Shown one piece after another: positions 37,901 through 47,845 of a stretch of DNA of 64,000 nt. This stretch comes from Endozoicomonas sp965261315. Lineage in GTDB: Bacteria; Pseudomonadota; Gammaproteobacteria; Pseudomonadales; Endozoicomonadaceae. The first letter of the stretch is position 1, and each line of letters begins with the position of its first letter. Below the pieces are notes generated by a model. It had not been told where the DNA came from, ran no database searches, and saw only the letters and a program-made list of their open reading frames with translations. The stretch lies in contig CBDHDM010000044.1 of the NCBI GenBank assembly GCA_965261315.1, positions 1 to 64,000 of the forward strand, in the 5' to 3' direction. Both the position numbers and the translations under genes were made by a program.

Positions 37901-38419
37901 TCAGAGTGATAATACTTTTTCCCCACGGGAAATTCCGGTTACACCACTGCGAACGACTTCCAGCACCTGAGCCTGACCAATAGCCTCAATAAAGGCATCC
38001 AGCTTTTCGCCGGTTCCGGTCAGCTGGATGGTATAGACAGAACTGGTAACATCAACAATCTGCCCCCGGAAAATATCAGCAGTCCGCTTGACTTCAGCTC
38101 GCAGAGGCCCACTGGAGCGAACTTTAATCAACATCATTTCCCGCTCAATATGAGGCCCTTCAGACAGATCCACCAGCTTGACCACATCCACCAGCTTATT
38201 CAGCTGTTTAGTGATCTGCTCAACCACCTGAGGATTACCCACTGTCGTTAAGGTCAAACGCGACAACGTGTTATCTTCTGTTGGAGCAACATTGAGTGTC
38301 TCGATATTGTAGTTACGCTGGGAAAATAGCCCTACAATGCGTGACAGAGCACCGGGTTCATTTTCAACCAGTACAGAGATAATCCGCCTCATCAGGTCCT
38401 CTCCGTTTTGCTGAGCCAC
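37901..38419 (-). CDS. ilvH: Acetolactate synthase small subunit
   Basis: A 172-aa regulatory subunit. The N-terminal ACT domain (RIISVLVENEPGALSRIVGL, then FSQRNYNIETLNVAP) binds valine for feedback inhibition; a second ACT-like domain follows. It overlaps ilvI by 28 bases. ATG lies at 38392, eight codons into this frame, and is the likely true start (MRRIISVLVENEPG). Intact. A terminator-like stem lies just beyond its stop. Confidence 0.93.
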   Translation of the reverse strand: MAQQNGEDLMRRIISVLVENEPGALSRIVGLFSQRNYNIETLNVAPTEDNTLSRLTLTTVGNPQVVEQITKQLNKLVDVVKLVDLSEGPHIEREMMLIKVRSSGPLRAEVKRTADIFRGQIVDVTSSVYTIQLTGTGEKLDAFIEAIGQAQVLEVVRSGVTGISRGEKVLSL

Positions 38420-40122
38420 ATATCAGCCATATGGCCGTCCTTGATCTGCATGGGATAAACATGCTCGCGGGTATCCACCTGGATATCCATAAAGACCAGG
38501 CGATCTTTCAGTGCGAAGGCTGCTTCCATGGCTGACTTCAGCTTGGCTGGCTCTGTAACCTTCATACCCACATGCCCATAGGACTCCGCCAGTTTGACAA
38601 AGTCTGGCAGTGACTCCATGTAAGAATGGGAGTAACGACTGTCATACTGCATATCCTGCCACTGTCGTACCATCCCCAGAGCCTGATTATTCAGGTTGAT
38701 GATCTTAACGTTCAGGTCATACTGCAGACAGGTAGAAAGCTCCTGAATGTTCATCTGAATACTACCTTCACCGGTTACACAGGCTACATGGCTGTCAGGG
38801 AACGAGAGCTTAACCCCCATGGCTGCGGGCAGGCCAAAACCCATGGTGCCAAGGCCACCAGAGTTAATCCAGCGGTTAGGTTTATCAAACGGATAGTACT
38901 GGGCAGCAAACATCTGGTGCTGGCCAACATCTGAAGTGATATAGGTGTCTTCCCCCTTAGTAACCTCATACAGAGTTTCAATGACCTGTTGAGGTTTCAG
39001 GATCAAGCCATCACCCTTGTCGTAAGGGAACAGACCACCCCGGCCTTCACGCCACTCATTTATCTGACGCCACCAGCTGTCCAGTGCATCCTGACCAATA
39101 CGGGTATTGGTTTCTTCCACCTGACGGATCATGGTATCCAGAACAGCGTCAACCGGACCAACAATCGGCACATCGGCCTGAACGGTTTTGGAGATGCTGG
39201 CAGGATCAATATCAATATGAATGATCTTCGCATCTGGACAGAACTTTGAGGTGTTATTGGTTACCCGGTCGTCAAAGCGAACACCTATCGCCAGAATCAA
39301 GTCAGCATTGTGCATCACCTGGTTGGCACAGTAACTGCCATGCATACCGAGCATACCAACAAACTGTCGATCGGTTCCGGGATAAGCACCCAGCCCCATC
39401 AATGTATTGGTTACCGGTACATTCAGTTTTTGCGCCAGTGCAGTCAGCTGATCTGAAGCTTTACCCAGCACCACACCACCACCGGCATAAATAACAGGTT
39501 TTTTAGCCTCAGCCAAAAGCTCAACAGCTTTACGAATCTGACCATTATGCCCCTTGACCGGGGGACTATAAGAGCGCATCTGCACCTTTTCCGGGTACTG
39601 ATATTGGTACTTATTACTCAGATCTGTAATATCTTTGGGGATATCCACCACAACGGGACCGGGTCGACCCGTCTGTGCCAGATGGAATGCCTTCTTGATG
39701 ACTTCCGGAATATCTTCTGCCCGCTTGACCAGGAAGCTGTGTTTAACGATAGGTCTTGAAATACCCACCATATCCACTTCCTGGAACATATCACTGCCAA
39801 TAAAGGCAGACGGCACCTGACCGGAAATCACCACCATGGGAATAGAGTCCATGTAGGCGGTCGCAATACCGGTAATGGTATTGGTTGCTCCCGGACCAGA
39901 AGTGACCAGTGCTACACCCGGCTTACCGGTTGCTCTTGCGTAACCGTCCGCCATATGGGTTGCAGCCTGTTCATGACGTACCAGGATATGTGTAATGGCC
40001 TTCTGCCTGAAAATTGCGTCATAAACGTGCAGAAGGGCACCACCCGGGTACCCGTATATATACTCGACTCCCTCATCAGCCAGTGATCGGACCACCATGT
40101 CCGCGCCGGATAATAGCTCCAC
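38392..40122 (-). CDS. ilvI: Acetolactate synthase large subunit
   Basis: A 576-aa thiamine diphosphate enzyme catalysing the first common step of branched-chain amino acid synthesis. Motifs: VEYIYGYPGGALLHVYDAIF, the catalytic glutamate in LVRHEQAATHMADGYARATG, the FAD/central domain with GRPGPVVVDIPKDI, and the ThDP motif GEGSIQMNIQELST...NLNNQ. The protein aligns from the first residues with IlvI. It starts at GTG (40122), with MELLSGADMVVRSL matching the family start. It forms an operon with ilvH. Confidence 0.96.
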   Translation of the reverse strand: MELLSGADMVVRSLADEGVEYIYGYPGGALLHVYDAIFRQKAITHILVRHEQAATHMADGYARATGKPGVALVTSGPGATNTITGIATAYMDSIPMVVISGQVPSAFIGSDMFQEVDMVGISRPIVKHSFLVKRAEDIPEVIKKAFHLAQTGRPGPVVVDIPKDITDLSNKYQYQYPEKVQMRSYSPPVKGHNGQIRKAVELLAEAKKPVIYAGGGVVLGKASDQLTALAQKLNVPVTNTLMGLGAYPGTDRQFVGMLGMHGSYCANQVMHNADLILAIGVRFDDRVTNNTSKFCPDAKIIHIDIDPASISKTVQADVPIVGPVDAVLDTMIRQVEETNTRIGQDALDSWWRQINEWREGRGGLFPYDKGDGLILKPQQVIETLYEVTKGEDTYITSDVGQHQMFAAQYYPFDKPNRWINSGGLGTMGFGLPAAMGVKLSFPDSHVACVTGEGSIQMNIQELSTCLQYDLNVKIINLNNQALGMVRQWQDMQYDSRYSHSYMESLPDFVKLAESYGHVGMKVTEPAKLKSAMEAAFALKDRLVFMDIQVDTREHVYPMQIKDGHMADMWLSKTERT

Positions 40123-40513
40123 TTGCTAACCCTCGGCTTTGCTCAATATTTGGAATGAATTTTTATATCGCCCTGAATAACTGAAAACAGGACCATTAGA
40201 AATTGGCGAATACGAAAGTATTTCTCTTAACAAAAGCCTTTACCAACAGCCTTCACCAACAAGTGCAGCTCCGGGCTGCCTGAGACTCACAATTCTGGCT
40301 TGCAGAACTGCTACATTCCTGTGCGGGTAGGAGCAGTGCACCAACAAATCACCTCAGCACAAGATCGAGAAGTCGGTACACCAGAGCCTGTTGACGTTTC
40401 GTTGCGAGCTCAGGAGAGGCCATTTTTGACTTTCAGCTGCCATCAGTCAATATAAATACGGGTTTTACTTCGGAGAATACGAATTTTTTCTGCAATAAGA
40501 CGATAATTAACTA
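40123..40513. other. Non-coding gap between ilvI and the DUF4124 gene
   Basis: 391 bp between divergent genes. It should hold the promoters of ilvIH and of the next gene. I see no leader peptide rich in Leu, Ile or Val codons and no attenuator stem, nor any open frame of note. Confidence 0.5.
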
Positions 40514-40981
40514 ATGCAACTACAAGGATCAGGGATCGGTAACGTGAAACAACTACTGTTTTTATTTGCCCTATTGCTGCCCATTACCGGTGCAGCGGAG
40601 CCTATCTACAAGTGGAAAGACGACCAGGGCGTTATTCACTTCTCAACAACTCCACCAAAAAAGCAGACCAATACTGAGGTCATGGCCAAGCCCGAGTTAC
40701 AAAAAATCTCAGACGATGCCAGCCAAATGACGGAGGATGAAGATCATAGCGAAGCGACTGTCAAAAAAAAGGCGATAGAGCCTACTGATGAACCACAACA
40801 GAAAACAGAAGAAGAACTGGCTTATTGCAATACCCTGAAAGGCAATATGACCATGCTGAACAGCAGCCCGCGGGTTCGAGTTAAAAACAAAGACGGCGAG
40901 TATGAAATTCTCGATGATACCGCCCGTCAAAAGGAGATCACCCGTATTAAAAAGCTTCTGAATGAATTCTGTAAGAATTAG
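40514..40981 (+). CDS. DUF4124 domain envelope protein
   Basis: A 155-aa exported protein. A signal peptide (LLFLFALLLPITGAAE) is followed by the DUF4124 motif PIYKWKDDQGVIHFSTTPP, then a Glu/Lys-rich linker and a helical tail with two cysteines (ELAYCNTLKGNMTMLNSS ... FCKN). The start may be ATG 40514 or GTG 40544. Proteins with this domain are periplasmic and common in gammaproteobacteria, with unknown role. A terminator follows at 41001. Confidence 0.85.
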   Translation: MQLQGSGIGNVKQLLFLFALLLPITGAAEPIYKWKDDQGVIHFSTTPPKKQTNTEVMAKPELQKISDDASQMTEDEDHSEATVKKKAIEPTDEPQQKTEEELAYCNTLKGNMTMLNSSPRVRVKNKDGEYEILDDTARQKEITRIKKLLNEFCKN

Positions 40982-41000
40982 TTCACAGTAATAGGGTAGA

Positions 41001-41036
41001 CAGGCAGGAGGCTTATAGCTTCCTGCCTGTTTGACC
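41001..41036 (+). terminator. Terminator after the DUF4124 gene
   Basis: CAGGCAGGAGGC (41001-41012) pairs with GCTTCCTGCCTG (41018-41029) with one mismatch, and a T-run follows. Confidence 0.8.
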
Positions 41037-41149
41037 ATTTTTTATCAACCATTTCACACCCTACGTATTTCAACAATTCAGACTATATCTGCCCGCAGCC
41101 AACTTCCGTATGATTTTTAATCACCCATCGGATTCAGGTTCTCAGTTTC

Positions 41150-41921
41150 CGGAGCTGAACCTCTCTATGGTGATGCCCATTTTATGGATGGAGCTTCCTC
41201 AGTCTTCTCGGGAACGCAGGTGGTTAGCCAGCTCCGTTGGAACCAGACGGTGATCTACAAAAACAAAGAAGTTAATCTGAAGACCTATTTTGACAGTTAT
41301 CTCGGGCCTGGCGTTAAAAAGACGCTGGTCATACGAGGAGGCAAGGAGCAGAAGGTGACGGTGCTGTCTGCCCGTCTCAAGGTCAAAGCCCATGGGCAGA
41401 AGCGATTTATTATTGCCTTGAAATACGAGGGAGAGGACGACTATCGCTATCTGGCCGCCACGGATGTTTCCTGGCGTCATGATGATATTGCCCGGCTTCA
41501 CACGCTGAGGTGGTTGATCGAGGTCTTCTTTGAGGACTGGAAACTTCATGAAGGCTGGTGCAACAGAGCCTTGCAGCAAGGCATTGAAGGGTCTGAGCGT
41601 GGCGTGATCCTGAGCGTGCTGTGTGACCATATGTTGCTCCTTCATCCTGAACAATCTGCCCGCCTGGAACACAAGCAGCCTGCGCTTACCGTTGGCTGTC
41701 TGGTCGAAAAGCTCAGAATCGATGCGTTGCTGGATATTATCCAGACAGTTGTGGAGTCAGAAAATCCTCAGGAGAAGTTCAAGAAGCTGACGGCGTCTCT
41801 GGAAGACTATCGTCCGGTGAGAGTATCCAGCAAGCATATGGCAGGCAGGGAACTGGGGAGAATGATGCCAACTGCCTCACTCAAGTACCGTTTGCCTGAA
41901 TATCAAACACTCGTGCATTAG
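41150..41921 (+). pseudogene. IS4-like transposase, C-terminal remnant
   Basis: The open frame reads AEPLYGDAHFMDGASSVFSG, then WRHDDIARLHTLRWLIEVFF and EDWKLHEGW, which carries the final catalytic Glu and YREK-like region of a DDE transposase of the IS4 superfamily. About 250 residues remain. The N-terminal half, including the first catalytic Asp, is absent. Nothing precedes it but a short AT-rich gap after the previous terminator. No terminal repeats were recognised. Confidence 0.7.
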
Positions 41922-41931
41922 AAACTTGAGA

Positions 41932-42464
41932 GTCGAGTCTTACGTTTCTGGAATGAATATAAGCATAAGGCAAAAGGCACGAATCATTTAACGGTAAGTA
42001 CCGTTCGGAAGTTACTTGCCGGCGGTGATATCTCGCTTGAAGAAAAGTTCTGGCTATGTGATTTACTGAATCATGAGAACGAAACCGATAGCGAGATTCT
42101 GAGTGAAATGCTCGCAATAATAACCTCTCAACCCTATGAAGATTTCAATTTAAAGATCAGCTTTAAGAGGCTTGAAGTACTGATCGGCACCGAGCCAACA
42201 GAGCGTGGAAAAGTCCGTCTCGTAACACAGCAAATCAAATATCTTTCCTGGTCAGAGATATCAACACTGCTCTCAAAATTAGGCATTGACGATTTTGATA
42301 AGCTGACGGCCAAAAGCTACCAGTTCTCTGTACCCAACACAGAAATGAACCTTGAGCTTGTCAATGCCTTGAGAAGTGCAAATTATCTTGGAACCATAAA
42401 GACATCGGAAAAAAGCCAGACGATTAAAGCATATGTAAAAAGGTCAGCAATGCAGTCTGTTTGA
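41932..42464 (+). pseudogene. C-terminal fragment of an unknown protein
   Basis: Open without a proper start from the end of the transposase remnant: RVLRFWNEYKHKAKGTNHLT, RKLLAGGDISLEEKFWLCDL, then a regular helical tail (LVNALRSANYLGTIKTSEKS). An internal ATG at 42108 could start 118 residues. The missing N-terminus was presumably replaced by the IS. The repeated helices could be a scaffold fold; no family recognised. Confidence 0.4.
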
Positions 42465-42716
42465 AGTTGAGACTGCACAAGCTGCTATCTGATAGGCAAT
42501 TCACCTTATATGACTCAGCCTTTTTATTCTTCTGACAGCTAAAAAGCCTGGCAAATGCGTGAGGTGGAACTCTCATACAAAAGGCAGTGTATTGTAATTA
42601 TATGAAAATCAACGCTTAGACTAATTCATTTAAGTTCCTCCATAACCGTAAATAATCAGAAACCAATTAGTAAATTCCAAGTCTATAAGGTTTTTCTGGA
42701 TGACTGAGAGGTAGCT

Positions 42717-43790
42717 ATGCTTTCCGGTTCAAACCCAACCTTACATTTAACACAAGGCTCATCCTCTGAATCCCTCCATGTTGAGCAATCAAAACCATCA
42801 GACTCAGGTGAGCTGCAACTATTCTTATCAAACAAAGATGACACAAATGACGTAGAACACAGACCTGATGAGATACCACTTATTGATCGTGATGGTGACC
42901 TATCTCCGGAAGGTAACGTTTTACCCAAAGTTGGTTTCAGACCAAACAGTGCACCTATGGCCGTCACTGAAGACCTTTCCAACCCGGGGTCTCCTGCTCA
43001 CGCTGCAGCAACGCCATCTTCAAGTCATCAGGCTGTTCCGGATGAAACTGCACCGAAAAATGATTCCAATATCTCGAAGATTGCACAAGGCGATTCCATA
43101 TTAGAAGCAAGACCTATTAAGGCAATTGAAACGCTCCCAATGGACGAGAATAAAGTTGCGATGATGTTTCACTTGACTGGGAAAACTGCAGGCCCTAGTG
43201 CTGATGACCATACCTTTCAATTCAGCTCAGACAGCGGTCGGGAAAAGACGATAGCAAGAGATTTGGAAGGCAGGTACAGATTATCTATTGAGTCTGGGGA
43301 TATGTCAGATCCTACAAAGGATAAGATACACATAGGTTACATTCCCTTTTATGCTCCTGCAAAATCTCCTCACGTAGCGAGTCAAAACCCTATCCCCATA
43401 GAATTTGACCCTGAGAACAACCAATACTTCATGAACATTGATTTTCAAAAAAAGGCTTATCATGTTGCTGCGTATTTATCACCCATTCCAACTAGCACTG
43501 GAGTGAAAGTTTCTCTTTCCATGACTCGTGTATCCGGCTTACCAGAGAAACCATCACCCACATCGGAAAACAATCCCTCAGAAGCTAAAGACAAAGAAGC
43601 CTCCGCTTCAGGCTCACAACCAGATGTAACAGGAAGCAAGGTAGCCTCTGAAGATGACATTGTCGAGCTGCCAAAAGCCCCAGAGACAGATGTTGAAGAA
43701 CCCAGAAATGACTCATCTCTATTTAGCTGCTGTGGTTTTACAGGTATTAGAGAACGAATGACTAAACATCATCCAGCAGCCGGAACATAA
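42717..43790 (+). CDS. Ser/Pro/Asp-rich orphan protein
   Basis: A 357-aa acidic protein without signal peptide or membrane segment. Residues 1-125 are polar and disordered (Ser, Pro, Asp, Glu). Residues 135-275 look like a compact beta-rich domain (KVAMMFHLTGKTAGPSADDH, IHIGYIPFYAPAKSP, KAYHVAAYLSPIPTSTGVKV). Residues 276-335 are again disordered, and a CCGF motif occurs near 339. GAGGTAGCT precedes the ATG. No family recognised. The build, one domain between disordered tails, is common among secreted effectors, but this is speculation. Confidence 0.5.
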   Translation: MLSGSNPTLHLTQGSSSESLHVEQSKPSDSGELQLFLSNKDDTNDVEHRPDEIPLIDRDGDLSPEGNVLPKVGFRPNSAPMAVTEDLSNPGSPAHAAATPSSSHQAVPDETAPKNDSNISKIAQGDSILEARPIKAIETLPMDENKVAMMFHLTGKTAGPSADDHTFQFSSDSGREKTIARDLEGRYRLSIESGDMSDPTKDKIHIGYIPFYAPAKSPHVASQNPIPIEFDPENNQYFMNIDFQKKAYHVAAYLSPIPTSTGVKVSLSMTRVSGLPEKPSPTSENNPSEAKDKEASASGSQPDVTGSKVASEDDIVELPKAPETDVEEPRNDSSLFSCCGFTGIRERMTKHHPAAGT

Positions 43791-43843
43791 GATTCTGCGT
43801 TGTCCGCTGATGCCATAAAGTCGTTGACCTGTATAGCAGCAGC

Positions 43844-44155
43844 TCAACTCATCAACTCATCAAACTGCTCAATAATCAGCAAGAGTTTTTCCCTTTCAAG
43901 ACGCTCAATCGTCAAAGCTTCTTCCGCATAGGATTTGATGTTAGATCCTTTTGGCAAACGCCCACCACTATCGATGATAGCCTGAACGCGGGGAACAAAG
44001 ATCCACTGTAACCACTGACTGAACGCCATGGTATCCATACAAAAGGGAGTGGTACTGGCCATGGCTTCAACCGGGGGGGGCATCGGAAGCCAGACATCCT
44101 GTCTGCGCAGCTCTACTTCTATCGCTTCCAGTAAAATAATAACGTCTTTAGACAT
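43844..44155 (-). CDS. YqcC family (DUF446) protein
   Basis: A 103-aa helical protein: LLEAIEVELRRQDVWLPMPP, PFCMDTMAFSQWLQWIFVPR and SYAEEAL match the YqcC family of small cytosolic proteins with unknown function. The start at 44155 (MSKDVIIL) is where homology begins. It lies 17 bp downstream of the TPR lipoprotein gene, probably co-transcribed with mrcB. Confidence 0.85.
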   Translation of the reverse strand: MSKDVIILLEAIEVELRRQDVWLPMPPPVEAMASTTPFCMDTMAFSQWLQWIFVPRVQAIIDSGGRLPKGSNIKSYAEEALTIERLEREKLLLIIEQFDELMS

Positions 44156-44171
44156 CTCAGCTATTTGCTCT

Positions 44172-44600
44172 TTAATACAATGTACGTAACAGATGATTGA
44201 TTTTACGTTCCAGAATAAAGCCCGGGCCAAGACTCAGAGCCCGTTCTGCCAGTTGGCGGGATTGTTCTGGGCGACCCTGGCCCTGCCTGAGTAAAGCCAA
44301 CTGGTAATACACTTCCGGAGCTGTCGGGCTGATTCGCATCGCCCGTCCGAGTGTACTTTCTGCTTCGTCCAACCTGCCTGCCTCTCTGGCATTCCAGGCC
44401 TGATTCAGCAGAGTACCCAAGGCATCCTGACGCTGTTCGTAGGGAGATGAGGTAACGGGCTGGTCTTCCTGCTGTATCAGCACAGGCGTGGAACATCCGG
44501 CCAGAACCCCAGTTAACGCCAACACAATCAGGCCTTTCCTGGCAAAGCTCTCTTTCTTTAAGCAGGAAGCTATAAATTGAGGGGGAATGTAATACTTCAT
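44172..44600 (-). CDS. TPR lipoprotein downstream of PBP1b
   Basis: A 142-aa protein. A lipobox (VLALTGVLAGC, Cys at about 36) is followed by a short linker and tetratricopeptide-like helices (LLNQAWNAREAGRLDEAEST, PEVYYQLALLRQGQGRPEQS). It probably sits at the outer membrane and may work with PBP1b, as its start overlaps the mrcB stop by four bases. The role is inferred from this coupling. A start at a later ATG/GTG is possible because the first 20 residues are not signal-like. Confidence 0.75.
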   Translation of the reverse strand: MKYYIPPQFIASCLKKESFARKGLIVLALTGVLAGCSTPVLIQQEDQPVTSSPYEQRQDALGTLLNQAWNAREAGRLDEAESTLGRAMRISPTAPEVYYQLALLRQGQGRPEQSRQLAERALSLGPGFILERKINHLLRTLY

Positions 44601-46930
44601 TCAAACCACGCTTTAATCTTGTCAAACAGATTGTCTTTCACATCTGCCTTACAACCGGCATAAGCCTGTGGCTCAGACCCTTTAATATATGGCATTTGCA
44701 GGGCACCTTCACAGTAGCGATGGCTTCGACCATTTGCTGTGGGATTGACCCAGATGCTCGTTAGATTACTGGCATCCAGTGACGTAACCGATTGAACCGG
44801 AACATTCGACATAAAGTTACCCCAGATTTTCAGAGCACCGCTGCTGCCAGTCAGTTTCGTTGGGCTGTTGTCATCATGGCCAATCCAGGTAACCGCCACC
44901 AGGTCACCGGAGTAACCAGCGAACCAGCTGTCCCTCAGGTCATTGGTAGTTCCTGTTTTGCCACCCAGCGCGATACCGGGTTTAACATACTGGTAGACTC
45001 TTCGCCCGGTACCTTCCTTCATCACAATACCCAGAGCAGTACGTAGTAATTCCATGTGAGCAGGCTCAAAAGCACGCTCTACTGAGAGACTGTAACGGCT
45101 TAAAGGTTTACCCTGACTGTCCACCACGGCATCTATTGCCCGCAGCGGCATACGGAACCCCCCACTGGCAATGGTCTGATACATTTTGGCAACCTCAATA
45201 GGGGCCATTGACGGCGAGCCCAGCAACACCGAGGGATAAGGCGGAAGATCCTGATCAATACCCAGTCTTTTCAGAGTATCCAGTACCGATGACAAACCGA
45301 CCGCCATGCCGGTATTGGCTGCTGCCTGATTATAGGATTTAGCCAAAGCAAGGTAGAGTGGCACCTGCCCGTGGGATTCACGGCTATAGTTCTGAGGCTC
45401 CCAGTAGCCTCCACGACCATCACTGATTTTCACCGGTGTATCACTGACTGGCGTGGTCAGTGTGTACTGGTTTGGTCGCTCCAGTGCCGTAAGATAAATA
45501 GCCGGTTTCAATAAAGAACCTACCGGCCTGCGAGCCTCAATAGCACGGTTGAATCCGGCATAGCCAGGGTTTCGATCACCCACAATGGCGAGCAGATCAC
45601 CCGTCTGGGCAGAGCTGACCACCATGGCTCCCTGAAGTTGATTATCCTTACCCAGAGCTTTTAAGGTGCTAGTAACACTTTTCTGAGCTTCCCGCTGAAT
45701 CACTGGATCCAGATTGGTAAAGATTCTCAGGCCCTCACTGGTCAGATCCTTCTCGTCATAATCCTTTCGCAGCTGTTCTTTAACCATATCGATATAAGCA
45801 GGAAAATCATTGGTGCTAACCAGTTCACGACTGACAACGCCCAATGGCAATTTCTTGGAACGCTCTACTTCAGCAACCGGAACGATGGAACGCTCCGCCA
45901 GCACATCAAGTACCAGGTTGCGTCGCTCAAGGACACGTTCCGGGTATCGTCTCGGGTCGTAATAAGATGGGCCTTTGACAATAGCCACCAGCAGCGCCGT
46001 ACGAGCAAGGTTTAGCTCCTGAAGGGGCTGGGCAAAGTAAAACTGGCTGGCTAGACCAAAGCCATGAATCGCCCTGCGACCATGCTGCCCCAGATAAACC
46101 TCATTTAAATAGGTCTCAAGAATCTCTTCTTTGCCGTAATGCAGCTCAAGCAGAAGCGCCATCATCGCTTCTTTGCCTTTTCGAACCAATGTACGCTCGT
46201 TGGTCAAAAAGAAGTTTTTAACCAGCTGCTGAGTGATAGTACTTCCCCCCTGAACAACACTACCGGCTTTCAGGTTGGCAACCATGGCCCGGGCAATGGA
46301 CGTGGGCGAAATACCAGGATGGTCGTAATAATCCCTGTCTTCGATCGCCAGCAGAGCAGGGATCAGGTAACTGGGGGTCTGGGAAGTTCGAATCAACAAT
46401 CGATCTTCATAGCTTGCCGGGTAAATCCCTCCGATCGGCTGAGGGTCCAGTCTCAGCAGTGGCAGGCTTTTACCGTCCCGCCCCCCCAAACGCACAACTT
46501 CACTACCCTGAAAGTCAACTTTTACATAGCGGGATGGCTCTGAACCATCAGGAAAGTGGAAGCCGCGGCTATAGATGACAAACTGATTACCATTTCTGGC
46601 ATAAGTGCCAGGCCGACTAACATCCCGGACCGCCTGATACCCCTGACGCTTAAGTTGAGACTGGAGATCACTGGGGGTAATGAGCCTGCCAGCATACAGT
46701 TCCATCGGGCGTGCAAATACCTTGGCCGGTATTGCCCACTTTTTACCTTCAAACTGCTTGGTGACCACAGCATCCAGATAGACAGCATAAGCAGAAACCA
46801 GAACCACCAGTGTCAAGCCAAGCTTGAACATAATGGATTTCCATGGCACCGGATTTCCCTGTTTTTTCTTCGAGGATGATTTGGTTTTTTTGGCAGATTG
46901 GCCTTTTTTAGTCGTCGATTTCTTTACCAT
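44597..46930 (-). CDS. mrcB: Penicillin-binding protein 1b
   Basis: A 777-aa bifunctional cell-wall synthase. A Lys/Ser-rich cytosolic tail (1-30) and a membrane anchor (34-55) are followed by a UB2H-type domain and the GT51 glycosyltransferase with catalytic Glu197 in AIEDRDYYDHPG and GGSTITQQLVKN. The transpeptidase has Ser472 in SLLK, SYN at 532-534 and KTGT at 657. It polymerises and crosslinks peptidoglycan in the periplasm. Length and motifs are complete. The downstream TPR lipoprotein overlaps it. Confidence 0.97.
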   Translation of the reverse strand: MVKKSTTKKGQSAKKTKSSSKKKQGNPVPWKSIMFKLGLTLVVLVSAYAVYLDAVVTKQFEGKKWAIPAKVFARPMELYAGRLITPSDLQSQLKRQGYQAVRDVSRPGTYARNGNQFVIYSRGFHFPDGSEPSRYVKVDFQGSEVVRLGGRDGKSLPLLRLDPQPIGGIYPASYEDRLLIRTSQTPSYLIPALLAIEDRDYYDHPGISPTSIARAMVANLKAGSVVQGGSTITQQLVKNFFLTNERTLVRKGKEAMMALLLELHYGKEEILETYLNEVYLGQHGRRAIHGFGLASQFYFAQPLQELNLARTALLVAIVKGPSYYDPRRYPERVLERRNLVLDVLAERSIVPVAEVERSKKLPLGVVSRELVSTNDFPAYIDMVKEQLRKDYDEKDLTSEGLRIFTNLDPVIQREAQKSVTSTLKALGKDNQLQGAMVVSSAQTGDLLAIVGDRNPGYAGFNRAIEARRPVGSLLKPAIYLTALERPNQYTLTTPVSDTPVKISDGRGGYWEPQNYSRESHGQVPLYLALAKSYNQAAANTGMAVGLSSVLDTLKRLGIDQDLPPYPSVLLGSPSMAPIEVAKMYQTIASGGFRMPLRAIDAVVDSQGKPLSRYSLSVERAFEPAHMELLRTALGIVMKEGTGRRVYQYVKPGIALGGKTGTTNDLRDSWFAGYSGDLVAVTWIGHDDNSPTKLTGSSGALKIWGNFMSNVPVQSVTSLDASNLTSIWVNPTANGRSHRYCEGALQMPYIKGSEPQAYAGCKADVKDNLFDKIKAWFE

Positions 46931-47063
46931 GCGGGCGATTATACGCTAGAGCCTGCTGATGATCTTTTGCGGAAAACGAAAATTGCAGGATATTGACTCT
47001 ATTTTTTTATTTACAGGCCCGTATAGGCGTCGTTATCACCTCTTAATCCAAGGTAGTTGATCA

Positions 47064-47678
47064 ATGCCCCTGCCAATTGACGAAAAGTGGCTCTATGAAC
47101 CCACTGAGCTAACCCAAAGCGCCACACCCTTTCTGGTTATCATGATGGGGCTATCGGGTTCAGGAAAAAGTACTGCCAGCGGGATGATCGCCCACGAGTT
47201 TCAGGCCGCCTGGGTATGCGCCGATGTGGTCAGGAAGCGTCTCTACGGTTTGAGACCAGAACAATCTTCCAAAGCAGCAGGCCTGAATATTTACTCCCCT
47301 GCCGCTCATAAAAAGACATTCACCCAAATGGGCTCTCTGGCTCACACTCTGCTGGAATCGGGTTATTCGGTCATTCTTGATTCTGCAGCTCTGCGTGCCA
47401 TAAATCGTCAACAATTTATCGACATTGCAAAAAATCTCGAGACTACCTGCGCAATTGTCTACTGCAAGGCGCAGGAAGGCACAATTAATGAGAGGCTCTG
47501 CAACCGGCTAAAGAAGCCCGGAGCCCCCTCCGAAGCGACTGTTGATATCATGAAACAGCAGCTGGATTGGCTGGAAGAGCCCTGTTCAATAGACGCCCCT
47601 CTTCTAATATCACTCAATACCGATCATCTATTTTGGCAGGACGAGTTAAAAAGACAGCTGGAACGCTATGGAATTTGA
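47064..47678 (+). CDS. P-loop kinase-like ATPase (AAA_33 type)
   Basis: A 204-aa protein with Walker A GLSGSGKST (residues 29-37), followed by SGMIAHEFQAAWVCADVVRK and LESGYSVILDSAALRAINRQ. The C-terminal helix-rich part has RLCNRLKKPGAPSEATVDIM, the lid of AAA_33 kinases. Proteins of this type phosphorylate small molecules or sugars; the substrate here is unknown. It is often found as the C-terminal half of aminoglycoside-phosphotransferase-like fusions, and here stands alone. Confidence 0.8.
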   Translation: MPLPIDEKWLYEPTELTQSATPFLVIMMGLSGSGKSTASGMIAHEFQAAWVCADVVRKRLYGLRPEQSSKAAGLNIYSPAAHKKTFTQMGSLAHTLLESGYSVILDSAALRAINRQQFIDIAKNLETTCAIVYCKAQEGTINERLCNRLKKPGAPSEATVDIMKQQLDWLEEPCSIDAPLLISLNTDHLFWQDELKRQLERYGI

Positions 47679-47845
47679 TAGGTAGTACCATTAAGGCGTC
47701 AAATTATCATTGCTTCGGTAATAACTGATAACTCTATGGGAGGACCTCAAAAGTCTGGTCTATTCTTAAGAGAAAATGACTTCTGACTTTCAATAATCAT
47801 GCTGTCTCTGGTACGGACGCTAGAGTTGAGTTAGGGATCCAGTAA

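Noticed and set aside
40123..40513. A branched-chain attenuator or T-box before ilvIH
   Set aside because: No leader peptide with Leu/Ile/Val runs and no terminator/antiterminator stems could be drawn.
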